From Rossellomorea marisflavi (GTDB taxonomy: Bacteria; Bacillota; Bacilli; Bacillales; Bacillaceae_B): a stretch of 64,000 nt of DNA. Under the pieces are notes generated by a model. It did no database searches. It worked only from the letters and a program-made list of their open reading frames with translations, and was not told the DNA's origin. Both the position numbers and the translations under genes were made by a program. Shown here piece after piece: positions 28,153 through 36,857 of the stretch. The stretch covers positions 1 through 64,000 of the forward strand of contig NZ_LGUE01000001.1 in assembly GCF_001274775.1 (NCBI RefSeq), in the 5' to 3' direction. How positions within the stretch are numbered: the stretch's first letter is position 1; every line of letters begins with the position of its first letter.

Positions 28153-28476
28153 TTGCAGGAAGAACGGAATGACTATTATATTGAAGTCGCGACTGGTGAG
28201 ATCTCAAGGAGCTCGACGGATTCCCCGTGGAACTTCAAGATCTCTGCTACGGATGAAGAAATCACCGGGCTGCGTGAGATCTTCGACTCCAACCATTCGG
28301 TGAGCTGGCAGAACTTTTACCGAGCTCACGTGCCCTATGTCCAATATCACTTCGACCGGGAAAATGATGCGTACGATGAAAATCTTCATCGCGTATACGA
28401 GACCCTCCATCGATTGGGGGATGAAGAAGCCCGTACCTTCATCGAAAGCATGGGAATCCTCAAATCCTCCGACTGA
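28153..28476 (+). CDS. Conserved hypothetical protein
   Basis: A 107-aa soluble acidic protein (LQEERNDYYIEVATGEISRS...) that I cannot assign to a family. It is rich in Glu, Asp and Tyr and mostly helical toward the end. TTG 28153 follows AGGGGTGG by about 5 bases; the GTG at 28144 lies inside that ribosome site. It is downstream of the holin-like gene and followed by a strong terminator. Confidence 0.7.
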   Translation: MQEERNDYYIEVATGEISRSSTDSPWNFKISATDEEITGLREIFDSNHSVSWQNFYRAHVPYVQYHFDRENDAYDENLHRVYETLHRLGDEEARTFIESMGILKSSD

Positions 28477-28488
28477 CCTAAACATGAA

Positions 28489-28530
28489 ACCGGTCCACCA
28501 GAGCTTTTATGGTGGACCGGTCCTTTTTAT
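28489..28530 (+). terminator. Strong intrinsic terminator
   Basis: ACCGGTCCACCA / TGGTGGACCGGT perfect 12-bp stem followed by CCTTTTT. Confidence 0.9.
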
Positions 28531-28568
28531 TTGTGGTTATAATGGTAGAAAGAATGAGGTGAAGCATA

Positions 28569-29030
28569 ATGGAACAATTCAAGGATGCAAACGGACTGGA
28601 CGTCCACTTTTCATACAGACGGGATGCCTTCTCCCCGGAATCCGGGCATGTCCTCGTCATTTGCAGGCATGGTGAAGACTGGGTGTTCACCCGTCATAAA
28701 AAGAGGGGCCTCGAATTCCCCGGGGGGAAGAGGGAAGAAGGGGAATCCCTGGAGGAAGCGGCCATACGGGAGACGTATGAAGAAACGGGGGCTGTCATCA
28801 CGGAACCCGCCTTCATCGGGGAATACAAGGTGCATGGCGACGCCCCTTTCGTGAAGACGATCTTTTTCGGGGAAGTGACAGAGATCATCGACAAGGAGGA
28901 CTATCTTGAAACGGATGGGATCTTCCTGTGGAATGGAGACTGGACCGGGATACAGGATGACCCATCGTTCAGTTTCATCATGAAGGACCGTGTCATTGAA
29001 TTGGCACTGAAGAAGATCACGAACGGATAA
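28569..29030 (+). CDS. ytkD: Nucleoside triphosphatase YtkD (MutT-like Nudix)
   Basis: A 153-aa Nudix protein with box [22 protein letters not shown] and the family features FPGGK and FSFIMKD near the end. It resembles B. subtilis YtkD (MutTA), which clears 8-oxo-dGTP. The overlap with the 3' end of ytlD on the other strand (14 bases) copies the B. subtilis neighbourhood. Confidence 0.9.
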   Translation: MEQFKDANGLDVHFSYRRDAFSPESGHVLVICRHGEDWVFTRHKKRGLEFPGGKREEGESLEEAAIRETYEETGAVITEPAFIGEYKVHGDAPFVKTIFFGEVTEIIDKEDYLETDGIFLWNGDWTGIQDDPSFSFIMKDRVIELALKKITNG

Positions 29031-29814
29031 GCTTCTTCTCGATGAGTTCAACGACTTTATACATAAGGGTGGCGCAGATGGCGATCACGAGAAGGGACAT
29101 GAGGACCAGGGTGAAGTTGAACACCTGGAAACCATAAATGATCATATACCCAAGTCCCTTGGCCGATACGAGGAATTCCCCCACGATGACCCCCACCCAT
29201 GAAAGTCCGACGTTCACCTTCAAAGTCGAGATGATGGTAGGGAACGAGGAAGGGAGGATCACTTCCTTGAACGTGCGGCTGCGCTTTGCGCCGAATGTGT
29301 GCATCACCTTCAGGTAATTGGGATCGACTTCACGGAAGGAGGTATACACCACGATCGTCGTGATGATGACGGAAATGATCGTCCCCATGGCAATGATCGA
29401 TGTAAACCCCGGTCCGAGACCGACGATGAGGATCGGACCCAGTGCCACTTTCGGCATGGCATTCAGGATGACAAGATACGGATCCAGAACCTTCGAGAGG
29501 AAGGGAGACCACCATAAAAGGGCAGCGAGGAGTGTCCCGAGCAGCGTGCCCAGGATGAAGCCGATCACCGTCTCCCCCAAGGTCACGGATAGATTGGTGA
29601 GGAGACTTCCATCTGAAAGTTTCTCCAGGAACAGATGCCATATTTTCGTCGGGGAGCTGAAGATGAGGGGGTCGATCCAGGACTGCCGGCTCGCCGCCTC
29701 CCATGCCCCGAAAAATACAATGAAGATCAAGCCTTGGTAAAGCCATACCAGGCGTTTTTCTTTTTTCAGGCTCTGAATATACTCCTTGTGTTTTTGATGC
29801 GTATCACGCGTCAA
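29017..29814 (-). CDS. ytlD: ABC transporter permease YtlD
   Basis: A 265-aa permease with about six membrane segments and the BPD/EAA loop ([21 protein letters not shown]). It belongs to the SsuC/TauC/ThiX group that imports aromatic, sulfonate or pyrimidine-like compounds. Several starts are possible: TTG 29823 lies one base after AAGGAG, TTG 29814 lies ten after it. I chose 29814. The start overlaps ytlC, so translation is coupled. Confidence 0.85.
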   Translation of the reverse strand: MTRDTHQKHKEYIQSLKKEKRLVWLYQGLIFIVFFGAWEAASRQSWIDPLIFSSPTKIWHLFLEKLSDGSLLTNLSVTLGETVIGFILGTLLGTLLAALLWWSPFLSKVLDPYLVILNAMPKVALGPILIVGLGPGFTSIIAMGTIISVIITTIVVYTSFREVDPNYLKVMHTFGAKRSRTFKEVILPSSFPTIISTLKVNVGLSWVGVIVGEFLVSAKGLGYMIIYGFQVFNFTLVLMSLLVIAICATLMYKVVELIEKKLIRS

Positions 29815-30571
29815 GGCTTTCAAGCTCCTTCCATATCATTTGGAAAAATGCAGGGTAATCATCGTGGTTCCTGACATCAAACGGTGTTTGCCCGCGCAAC
29901 CCGGCTGGAACCTCGAAGGTCGCATGGATGCGTCCGGGTTTGGCTGCGAACAGATAGATGCGGTCGCTCATGGCAATCGCTTCACCGATGTCATGGGTAA
30001 CGAGGATCGCGGTCTTCCCGAATGACTTCAATGTAGTGAAGACAAGATCTTCAAGCTTCAGCTTCGTCTGGTAATCGAGGGCGGAGAAGGGTTCATCAAG
30101 GAGAAGGAGCCTCGGCTCGGTGATGAGCGTCCTGATCAGGGCGGCCCGCTGCCGCATGCCTCCCGACAGTTCCCTCGGATAGAGGTTTTGGACCCCTTCA
30201 AGGCCCATTTCATTCAAAAGGGCAGTGGCCTCTTTCCTTTTCTCGGACGTGACGGTGCCCTTGATGGACAGACCGATCAAAATATTCTCCTCAATCGTCT
30301 TCCAGGGGAAGAGATAGTCCTGCTGAAGCATGTATCCAGTCAGATCTCTTCTCTCGGAAATGGGGCGCCCTTCGAGATTCACGGATCCCTCCGTCGGGTC
30401 CATGAGACCCGCGATGATGGAAAGGAGGGTGGTCTTGCCGCACCCGCTCGGTCCGATGAACGAAATGAATTCACCTTCATCCACGTGAAGGGAAACATCC
30501 TCGATGGCGGAATTGGCCGCTTTCAAGGAAAAGTACGTATGGCTGATGGAATCCAACGATAAAAACCTCAA
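29804..30571 (-). CDS. ytlC: ABC transporter ATPase YtlC
   Basis: A 255-aa ATPase with Walker [11 protein letters not shown]-loop LQQDY, signature [11 protein letters not shown], Walker [13 protein letters not shown] and switch VTHD. It powers the YtlD permease. TTG start at 30571 after AGGAGGGG. It follows ytlA after 61 bases that contain a hairpin. Confidence 0.92.
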   Translation of the reverse strand: MRFLSLDSISHTYFSLKAANSAIEDVSLHVDEGEFISFIGPSGCGKTTLLSIIAGLMDPTEGSVNLEGRPISERRDLTGYMLQQDYLFPWKTIEENILIGLSIKGTVTSEKRKEATALLNEMGLEGVQNLYPRELSGGMRQRAALIRTLITEPRLLLLDEPFSALDYQTKLKLEDLVFTTLKSFGKTAILVTHDIGEAIAMSDRIYLFAAKPGRIHATFEVPAGLRGQTPFDVRNHDDYPAFFQMIWKELESLDA

Positions 30572-30600
30572 TAGTGAACCCCTCCTGTCTGATACGTAAT

Positions 30601-30627
30601 AAGGGCTGACACATCCGTCAGCCCGAT
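30601..30627 (-). terminator. Intercistronic hairpin between ytlA and ytlC
   Basis: GGGCTGAC / GTCAGCCC stem with a 6-base loop; only a weak T tract (TTATTA) follows on the reverse strand. It may partly terminate, or protect the ytlA message so that the binding protein is made in excess. Confidence 0.5.
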
Positions 30628-30632
30628 CCTAG

Positions 30633-31628
30633 CTATTCTTTGGATGCTTTTTCGGCAATCGACGTATTCACGAGCGTATCGTGATCGATCCTCTCCGGCA
30701 GTTCTCCCGCTTCGTCCATGATGTTCTGGAGATTTTCCCACTCTTCTTGATCGAGGATCGGATCGGTAGCATAGGAGCCTTGTGATTTGTAGCGGTCCAC
30801 GACGGTTTCCATGATGGCGGGATCTGTATCCTCGAAGTACGGTGCAATCACATCGGCGATCTCTTTCGCACTGGCTTGATCCACCCATTGCTGTGCTTTG
30901 TAGAGGGCCCGGGTGAACTTATCGACGGTTTCGTCGTTCTTGTTCATGTAGCTTTCTTTTGCCATGAAGGTCGTATAAGGCACATGACCGGACTCGGTTC
31001 CGAATGAGGCGACGATATGGCCTTTTCCTTCTTTCTCGAAGATGGAAGCGGTCGGTTCGAACAGCTGTACATAGTCACCTGTACCGGATGCAAAGGCATT
31101 CGCCACATTGGCGAAATCGATGTTCTGGATCAAGTCGAGATCCTTGTGCGGATCGATGCCGTGCTCCTTCAGCACGAATTCGCCGACCATCTGCGGCATG
31201 CCGCCTTTACGCTGGCCGAGGAAGGTCGTTCCCTTCAACTGATCCCACTCGAAGTTCTCCACCTTTTCCCTGGAGACAAGGAAGGTACCGTCGGTCTGGG
31301 TGAGCTGGGCGAAGTTGATCACCGGGTCATCCGAGCCCTGGGCGTGGACATAAATGGACGTTTCCGATCCGACAAGGGCGATGTCGGCCCCGTTCGACAG
31401 GAGCGCCGTCATCGTCTTGTCCCCGCCCCAGGTGGTTTTCAGCTCGACATTCAATTCTTCGTCTTCGAAGAACCCTTTCTCGATCGCTACATATTCCGGA
31501 GCATAGAAGATCGAGCGGGTGACTTCAGCTACACGCACTTTTTCAAGGGGTTCTGCCTGTTTCCCACAGCCTGAGGCCAATAAAGCAATCCCGGCGACTG
31601 CCATGCCGGTCCGTATCCACTTTTTCAC
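30633..31628 (-). CDS. ytlA: ABC transporter substrate-binding lipoprotein YtlA
   Basis: A 331-aa lipoprotein (lipobox LLASGCG) of the NMT1/THI5-like (SsuA/TauA/ThiY) family. It has the typical strand VRVAEVTRSIFYAPEYVAIEKGFF and IALVGSETSIYV. The ligand is unknown: thiamine precursors and sulfonates are the main options in this family, and no thiamine riboswitch is seen upstream. First gene of ytlACD on the reverse strand. Confidence 0.9.
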   Translation of the reverse strand: MKKWIRTGMAVAGIALLASGCGKQAEPLEKVRVAEVTRSIFYAPEYVAIEKGFFEDEELNVELKTTWGGDKTMTALLSNGADIALVGSETSIYVHAQGSDDPVINFAQLTQTDGTFLVSREKVENFEWDQLKGTTFLGQRKGGMPQMVGEFVLKEHGIDPHKDLDLIQNIDFANVANAFASGTGDYVQLFEPTASIFEKEGKGHIVASFGTESGHVPYTTFMAKESYMNKNDETVDKFTRALYKAQQWVDQASAKEIADVIAPYFEDTDPAIMETVVDRYKSQGSYATDPILDQEEWENLQNIMDEAGELPERIDHDTLVNTSIAEKASKE

Positions 31629-31749
31629 AGCCGTTTCCTCCTTTACTGCATGACCGACATTTCACCTGTCACGCAACGGTTTTCATTTGCTAAACCATTG
31701 TATGTTTGGGGTAAAATATGTGTGAATACCCATGGGAAAGGAAGAGATG

Positions 31750-32538
31750 ATGAAAAACGGGACGATTATCCAAAAATATGAATTTCCTTCCCCGAACCCG
31801 TCGGTGAGGATGTTCGAGTTGACGTATATGTCTGGCGGTTTGAAGGTGAAGGGGATGCTTGCGGAGCCGGCAAACGGCAGCGGGTACCCGGGATTCCTAT
31901 ACTTAAGGGGAGGAATCAAGGGAGTGGGGAAGGTGAGGCCTGCGCGGATCGGCCAGTTTGCTTCCCACGGCTTCATCGTCTTTGCCCCTTATTATCGGGG
32001 TAACCTCGGCGGAGAGGGAAGCGAGGACTTTGCCGGGGATGATCGTGAGGATGCCGTATCGGGTGTGGACCTTCTGCAAGATCATCCAAGGGTCACGGGT
32101 GGGATCCATGTGTTCGGATTCTCCCGTGGCGGGGTGATGGCCCTCCTGACGGCCATTGAACGGCCGGATGTTGCTACCGTTGTCTCCTGGGGAGGGGTGA
32201 CGGATATGTTCCTTACATACGAAGAGAGGGTCGATCTGCGTCGCATGATGAAGCGCGTCATCGGCGGGACCCCGAAGAAAGTACCCGAGCGTTACGAGTG
32301 GAGGACACCGCTCTTCCACCTTGATCGCCTGAAGGCACCGGTCCTGATCATTCACGGTGAACAGGATCAAAACGTCTCCATCGAACATGCGCACCGCCTT
32401 GAAGCGGGACTGAGGGAGATGGGGAAAGAGGTTGAGACACAGTATTATCAAGCATACACGCATTACTTCCCGCCTCGGAAGAATCAGGAGATCGTCGCAG
32501 GGATGTGTGAGTGGATGAAAAAACACGAGGGGGAATGA
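31750..32538 (+). CDS. ytmA: Alpha/beta hydrolase YtmA (S9 peptidase-like)
   Basis: A 262-aa hydrolase with nucleophile Ser in VFGFSRGGVM, Asp in IHGEQDQNVS and His in AYTHYFPP; the family resembles the prolyl oligopeptidase catalytic domain. ATG 31750 is 6 bases after AAGGAAG, while the ATG at 31732 has no ribosome site. Substrate unknown. It precedes ytmB by 3 bases as in B. subtilis. Confidence 0.85.
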   Translation: MKNGTIIQKYEFPSPNPSVRMFELTYMSGGLKVKGMLAEPANGSGYPGFLYLRGGIKGVGKVRPARIGQFASHGFIVFAPYYRGNLGGEGSEDFAGDDREDAVSGVDLLQDHPRVTGGIHVFGFSRGGVMALLTAIERPDVATVVSWGGVTDMFLTYEERVDLRRMMKRVIGGTPKKVPERYEWRTPLFHLDRLKAPVLIIHGEQDQNVSIEHAHRLEAGLREMGKEVETQYYQAYTHYFPPRKNQEIVAGMCEWMKKHEGE

Positions 32539-32541
32539 CCG

Positions 32542-32784
32542 ATGGGCATGCCGATGGAACTGAACACCATGATTGTAACGAAGAACAACGAAATCAGAGA
32601 AGAAGAGAATCTCTTCACGCTCGTGAAAGAGGGGTACCGACTCTATCCTATGGAAATCCCCATAGAAGTGAGGGTGACAAAACACAGCGATCCGAACGCC
32701 ATCGGCCGAATCGAAGAACTTCGCTGGACAGACGGCGAAACATCGATCAGGTACAGGCTACTTTCTTTGAACTCAACAAACTGA
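32542..32784 (+). CDS. ytmB: DUF2584-family protein YtmB
   Basis: An 80-aa protein beginning MGMPMELNTMIVTKNNEIRE, almost the same pattern as B. subtilis YtmB (80 aa). Function unknown. It is in an operon with ytmA; ribosome site GAGGGGG lies just ahead. Confidence 0.88.
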   Translation: MGMPMELNTMIVTKNNEIREEENLFTLVKEGYRLYPMEIPIEVRVTKHSDPNAIGRIEELRWTDGETSIRYRLLSLNSTN

Positions 32785-32870
32785 AGTAGCCGGCAGGTTC
32801 ATCGATGACAGGCAGGAATCCTTTCTGTATGATGGGAAAAAGATGCTTTTTTTCCAAGGAGGAGATGAAT

Positions 32871-33683
32871 GTGGCACAATCGGTCAACCTGCAAGCGAAG
32901 CTGGCCCCTTACCGCACAGCATTTGATGGAACGGAGATTCCTTCTGTCTATCTACATATAAAGGAAGGGAAAACCGGCCCTTATGATAGTAAGATTGCCG
33001 GGGATCCGTATTTCCCGAAGGCGGATGAGTACCCATTGGACGGGGAGGGGCACCCGATGAAACTGTTGGCCCAGATCAATTTCGGTCAGCTCCCGAAGCT
33101 CGAAGATTATCCCGGATCAGGACTCCTGCAGATCTTCATTTCGGTCCATGATGATCTGTACGGAATGAATATCGACCAGAAGCAGGACCAAAAGGATTTC
33201 CGCATCAGATTTATAGAAGAGCCGTTCCTGCCGAAAGAAGAGCTGATATCCGATTTTTCTTTCGTGAAAATTCCCGATGACGTGTATTTCCCTGTCACGA
33301 AGGAAGGTGCCGTCCTGGCGGAATTGACCAGTGAAACGATCAGCGCCGGCGACTACCGCTTCGAGAAAGTGTTCGGGAAGGAAAGCTGGGATCTGTTTGA
33401 ATCCATGACCGATGATGGGGAAGAGGCAGACGCCCTGATGGATGAATTCTATGAAACCCAGAGCGGCTTCGGACATAAGATCGGAGGATATCCGGGCTTC
33501 ACACAGGAGGATCCCCGCCAATATGAAGATCAAGATCATTCCCTGCTGCTCCTTCAGATTGATTCGGATGATGAAGTGGACATGATGTGGGGTGACTGCG
33601 GCATTGCCAACTTCTTCATAAAAAAAGAAGATCTTAAGAAGAAAAAATTCGGCAATGTGGTCTATAACTGGGATTGTTCATAA
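32871..33683 (+). CDS. YwqG-like DUF1963 protein
   Basis: A 270-aa protein of the DUF1963/YwqG family. Family patterns are SKIAGDPYFPK-DEYP, LAQINFGQLPKLEDYPGSGLLQIFIS and GGYPGFTQEDPR, and the closing MMWGDCGIANFFIKKEDL. GTG 32871 is chosen because AAGGAGG ends 8 bases upstream; the in-frame ATG at 32865 lies inside the ribosome site. The function of the family is not established. Interspersed element copy B follows. Confidence 0.87.
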   Translation: MAQSVNLQAKLAPYRTAFDGTEIPSVYLHIKEGKTGPYDSKIAGDPYFPKADEYPLDGEGHPMKLLAQINFGQLPKLEDYPGSGLLQIFISVHDDLYGMNIDQKQDQKDFRIRFIEEPFLPKEELISDFSFVKIPDDVYFPVTKEGAVLAELTSETISAGDYRFEKVFGKESWDLFESMTDDGEEADALMDEFYETQSGFGHKIGGYPGFTQEDPRQYEDQDHSLLLLQIDSDDEVDMMWGDCGIANFFIKKEDLKKKKFGNVVYNWDCS

Positions 33684-33685
33684 GA

Positions 33686-33920
33686 CGTGCCGGCATAACA
33701 AAACCCGAATTCATTTGCCTACGATCAGGCGAGTGAATTCGGGTTTTTAATTTTTTGGAACAAAAGGATCTCATTGATTCCAGCGGTTGATTGGAGTGCA
33801 AGACGTAGGCTCCTGCGGGAGAGTAGCTGATGTGAGCCCCCGCAGTCCTGCAGAGGAGGCTCACGGTCTACCTGCGGAAAGCGAAGGCTTGCACGGAAAC
33901 CATAAGAGGTATAAGAAACA
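33686..33920 (+). repeat. Interspersed element, copy B
   Basis: Lies between the convergent YwqG-like and lipoprotein genes. The terminator hairpin (33701-33747) has right-arm changes that keep pairing as G-U. The core at 33796-33894 is bounded by GTGCAAGAC and GGCTTGCAC. It holds the inner pair TCCTGCGGG / CCTGCGGA. The tail is shorter than in copies A, C, E and F. Confidence 0.9.
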
Positions 33921-33932
33921 CTATCGAGTTCT

Positions 33933-34265
33933 TCATTTTTCAATCTCTTCATAGAGAAGGTATCGTTCGTCAGAAGTCTTGGCGATGAGATAGGTGCCAT
34001 GGTCCTTTACATAATAAAGATCCGTTCCCTTCTTCAAGTGATTCGCCGTGTAATCTTTTTCAGGGTGGAACTCATCCCCGATCTTCTCCTTGATCACCCC
34101 TGCTTTCCCGTCGAGGGTGAGCGTCTTCTTCACAGGCAACAGCACATACCCTTTCCCGTTCAACACCAGCATATCCCCGTATCCACACAACTCGTAGCTC
34201 TTATCCGTACTTCCGCAGCCTGCCAGCAGCAGGAAAGCGAAGCTCAGTGGAATCAACCATTTCAT
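33933..34265 (-). CDS. Small putative lipoprotein
   Basis: A 110-aa protein with a signal peptide and lipobox (FLLLAGCG), predicted to be anchored outside the membrane. The mature part has two Lys/Tyr-rich repeats of beta-strand character and an extra Cys (YELCGYG). No family recognised. Ribosome site AAGGGATGATGG lies before ATG. Confidence 0.75.
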   Translation of the reverse strand: MKWLIPLSFAFLLLAGCGSTDKSYELCGYGDMLVLNGKGYVLLPVKKTLTLDGKAGVIKEKIGDEFHPEKDYTANHLKKGTDLYYVKDHGTYLIAKTSDERYLLYEEIEK

Positions 34266-34369
34266 GCCATCATCCCTTCTTGTTTGATTGTCCTATTCAT
34301 TCCTATTCACAACGGGACGGGTTCATGAAAGGGATTTGAAAAAATAGAAACACCCCATATGGGCTCACA

Positions 34370-34378
34370 TGGTATAAT
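34370..34378 (+). promoter_or_regulatory. Extended -10 promoter before the B12 riboswitch
   Basis: TGGTATAAT is an extended -10 element with a perfect TATAAT hexamer. No good -35 lies 17 bp upstream. Its position fits a transcript that starts just ahead of the riboswitch. Confidence 0.6.
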
Positions 34379-34404
34379 GGTCCTTAAGTGAATAGACCTT
34401 CGCA

Positions 34405-34566
34405 GAAATCAGGTGCGCTCGCGCATAAAGGGAATCCGGTGAAAAACCGGAGCTGTTTCCGCAACTGTAAGTGCTGACGAACCATGGAAAAACCCACTGT
34501 TCCATCAATGAACGGGAAGGGCCTTGAAGTAGGAGGATGCACAAGCCAGGATACCTGCCTGATTTC
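34405..34566 (+). ncRNA. Cobalamin (B12) riboswitch
   Basis: The conserved B12-box core is plain: AAAGGGAATCCGGTG, AACCGGAGCTG, CCGCAACTGTAAGTG and AAGCCAGGATACCTGCC. P1 is closed by GAAATCAGG (34405-34413) and CCTGATTTC (34558-34566). A terminator at 34633-34658 is the likely expression platform. It should repress the downstream adenosyltransferase-like and btuF-like genes when B12 is plentiful. Confidence 0.95.
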
Positions 34567-34632
34567 CATCGTATTATGCTCTTCGGAAGTTAAGGGGATG
34601 GTGCGGCTTGATGCATCTTTTTTGATGATGAT

Positions 34633-34658
34633 TGCCGGCCGTTTGGCTGGTTTTTTTT
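34633..34658 (+). terminator. Riboswitch-controlled terminator
   Basis: GCCGGCC / GGCTGG stem with loop GTTT followed by eight T, between the B12 aptamer and the first gene. Confidence 0.85.
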
Positions 34659-34715
34659 ATGCCCGTTTCCGCTACGATCGGTGATTCACTAAAAGAAAAG
34701 AAAGGGAGGATGAAT

Positions 34716-35252
34716 GTGGGGAAAAAGGATTTCAGATACATCTGTTATCCGTATATGAGGGAGTCTCAGTCGACGGTCGATTTCGAGATCCGGACGGATT
34801 CCCTGGCAACGAGGATCGGTCAGGCTTGTTCATTGACAGAGGGGACAGTCCGTGAAGATCTGCTTTATCTTTGTGAGATGGCGTATCACCTGAATGGTTC
34901 GGTGCGGGGCGAGATGGCCATCTCCCTCCAAGATCTGCAGCGATTGAGCGACCTGTATGACACGTACGTGAACGATGTGGAAGAGGAAATCCGAACGTTC
35001 CTGCTTCCTCAGGGATGCTACGCGGCTACGGTCCTCCATACGTGCAGGAGCGAAGCGAAGAAATCGGTCAGGGCCCTCCATAAGGTAAGCCTCGAACAGA
35101 AGGTGGACAATCTGCTGTTCAAATATGCCCATCTGCTGGCAAATGTCCTGTTCGTCATGGCCGTGTATGTGAATAAATGTGAAGGGGTGAAAGAAATCCC
35201 CTTTATCAGCAAGTCCTATGGACGATCAAAATCAGGCAAGGGAGAACAGTGA
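34716..35252 (+). CDS. Divergent PduO-type cob(I)alamin adenosyltransferase-like protein
   Basis: A 178-aa helical protein. Its second half follows the PduO pattern: FLLPQGCYAATVLHTCRSE stands for F(I/L)LPGG...AALHxARTxxRR and FKYAHLLANVLFVMA for YxNRLSDLLFxxAR. TDSLATRIGQA aligns with the GTVDELNSxIG motif, so Asp and the key Arg are kept. The N-terminal ATP loop (TKTGD) is missing and the RR pair is KK. GTG 34716 lies 6 bases after GGGAGG. B12 riboswitch control supports a cobalamin role; activity is uncertain. Confidence 0.7.
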   Translation: MGKKDFRYICYPYMRESQSTVDFEIRTDSLATRIGQACSLTEGTVREDLLYLCEMAYHLNGSVRGEMAISLQDLQRLSDLYDTYVNDVEEEIRTFLLPQGCYAATVLHTCRSEAKKSVRALHKVSLEQKVDNLLFKYAHLLANVLFVMAVYVNKCEGVKEIPFISKSYGRSKSGKGEQ

Positions 35253-35253
35253 G

Positions 35254-36180
35254 ATGAAAAAACAAGCATGGATCGGATTGTTCATCAGCTTTGGTCTCAT
35301 TCTATCAGGATGTGGGACCGGTGAAGAAACAGCATCAACAAAAAAAGAAGAAAAGTCTGCTGCCTATAGCGTCAAGGATGACCGGGGGGAAGAAGTCACA
35401 TTCAAAAAGGTACCGGAGACCGTCGTTTCCTTGCAGCCGAGCAATACTGAGATCCTGTATGCCGTCGGAGCAGGGGATAAGGTGGTCGGGGTGACAGAAT
35501 TCGATCATTATCCGAAGGAAGTGGAGGATCTCGAGGTCATCTCCGATTCCATGACGGTCAATACGGAAAAAGTGATTTCCCTGGATCCCGACGTGGTGAT
35601 TGCCTATACAACAGGTGATGAAGCTGGAGTCAAGCAGCTTGAGGATGCGGGTATTCCCGTCTTCGTCATTCAGTCTGCTCAAACCTTTGACGACGTTTAC
35701 GGCGATATCGAACAGGTGGCAAAGGTGATGGGGGCTCAAAAAAAAGGGAACGAAGTGATTGAAGGAATGAAGAAGCAAATCTCCGATGTCGGCGAAAAGG
35801 TCAAGTCCCTTGACGAAAAAGAAAAGGTCTATTTTGAAATCAGTCCCGCCCCTGAGATCTATACGGCCGGTAGCGCGACCTTCCAACAGGAGATCCTCCA
35901 GGCTGCAGGTGTGGATAATGTATTTGCCGATCAGGAAGGCTGGCCGAAGCTCGGGGAAGAAGAAATCATCAAACGGAATCCTGCGACCATCCTGACTACG
36001 GTGAACTATGTGGAGGATCCAGTGGGTGAAATCAAATCCAGGACCGGCTGGGACACCATCGACGCCGTGAAGGGTGACCGGGTCATCTATCTTGATTCCG
36101 ATGTCATGTCACGACCCGGTCCGAGGATCGGTGAGGCAGTCGAAATCACGGCCAAAGCCGTTTATCCGGACCTTTTCTAG
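35254..36180 (+). CDS. btuF: Cobalamin-binding ABC transporter lipoprotein (BtuF-like)
   Basis: A 308-aa lipoprotein (lipobox LILSGCG) of the helical-backbone binding-protein family. SLQPSNTEILYAVGAGDKVVGVTEFDHYP and DPDVVIAYTTGDE are typical BtuF/FhuD-type segments. Cobalamin specificity is inferred from the B12 riboswitch upstream, and iron-siderophore binding is the alternative. No btuC or btuD follows; the next gene is bioY. It starts one base after the preceding stop. Confidence 0.8.
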   Translation: MKKQAWIGLFISFGLILSGCGTGEETASTKKEEKSAAYSVKDDRGEEVTFKKVPETVVSLQPSNTEILYAVGAGDKVVGVTEFDHYPKEVEDLEVISDSMTVNTEKVISLDPDVVIAYTTGDEAGVKQLEDAGIPVFVIQSAQTFDDVYGDIEQVAKVMGAQKKGNEVIEGMKKQISDVGEKVKSLDEKEKVYFEISPAPEIYTAGSATFQQEILQAAGVDNVFADQEGWPKLGEEEIIKRNPATILTTVNYVEDPVGEIKSRTGWDTIDAVKGDRVIYLDSDVMSRPGPRIGEAVEITAKAVYPDLF

Positions 36181-36229
36181 AATTCAATCAAAATCGAGTA
36201 AAAGAAAGCCTTTTCAAACTCGTTTTTAA

Positions 36230-36262
36230 TATGTAAACTATTATTGTAATTAAGTTTACATA
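36230..36262 (+). promoter_or_regulatory. BirA operator of bioY
   Basis: A perfect inverted repeat TATGTAAAC / GTTTACATA with a 15-base spacer (36239-36253), matching the BirA biotin-operator pattern. It lies 14-46 bases before bioY, so bioY should be repressed by biotin-bound BirA. Confidence 0.85.
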
Positions 36263-36275
36263 TTTCAAGGGGTGT

Positions 36276-36836
36276 ATGAAAATGGATCGAGACAGGTTGA
36301 GAATGATTATTCAGTGCGGGGTGTTTGCAGCGATCACGGGAATCTTTGCTCAGATCGAGATTCCCCTGCCCCTCGTGCCCATCAGCGGCCAGACGTTGGC
36401 AGTGGGATTGACGGCGACGATTCTCGGGAGCCGCTACGGGGCGTTTGCCCTCCTCGGATATACCGCCATCGGGGCAGCCGGACTCCCGGTGTTTGCAGGG
36501 ATGAGCGGGGGAGCCCATGTCCTGGTCGGACCGACGGGAGGGTACATCTTCGGTTTCATCGCGGCGGCTTATGTGACAGGATTGATCCTGGAGAAAACCT
36601 CGTTCACCCTGCCCATGGCCATGGTGGCCAATCTGGTCGGGATGGTCGTGACCCTGATCCTGGGGACGATCCAGCTGAAGTTCGTGGCAGACCTTGGGTG
36701 GAGCCAGGCAATGGCAGCAGGGGTCTATCCGTTCCTTGTAGGAGGAGTGATCAAGGCGGCCCTTGCCAGCTGGCTTGGGATTGTCGTACGCAATCGTTTG
36801 GTGCAGGCCAGGTTGATCAAGCCGGCAGTCGCTTGA
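36276..36836 (+). CDS. bioY: Biotin transporter BioY
   Basis: The substrate-binding S component of an ECF biotin transporter. The 186-aa membrane protein shows about six hydrophobic segments and the family motif GGAHVLVGPTGGYIFGFIAAAY. It probably shares the EcfAAT module encoded elsewhere. The BirA operator upstream supports biotin. ATG 36282 is an alternative start. Element copy C follows. Confidence 0.93.
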   Translation: MKMDRDRLRMIIQCGVFAAITGIFAQIEIPLPLVPISGQTLAVGLTATILGSRYGAFALLGYTAIGAAGLPVFAGMSGGAHVLVGPTGGYIFGFIAAAYVTGLILEKTSFTLPMAMVANLVGMVVTLILGTIQLKFVADLGWSQAMAAGVYPFLVGGVIKAALASWLGIVVRNRLVQARLIKPAVA

Positions 36837-36857
36837 ATCGCTTTCGAACAAAAAAGG

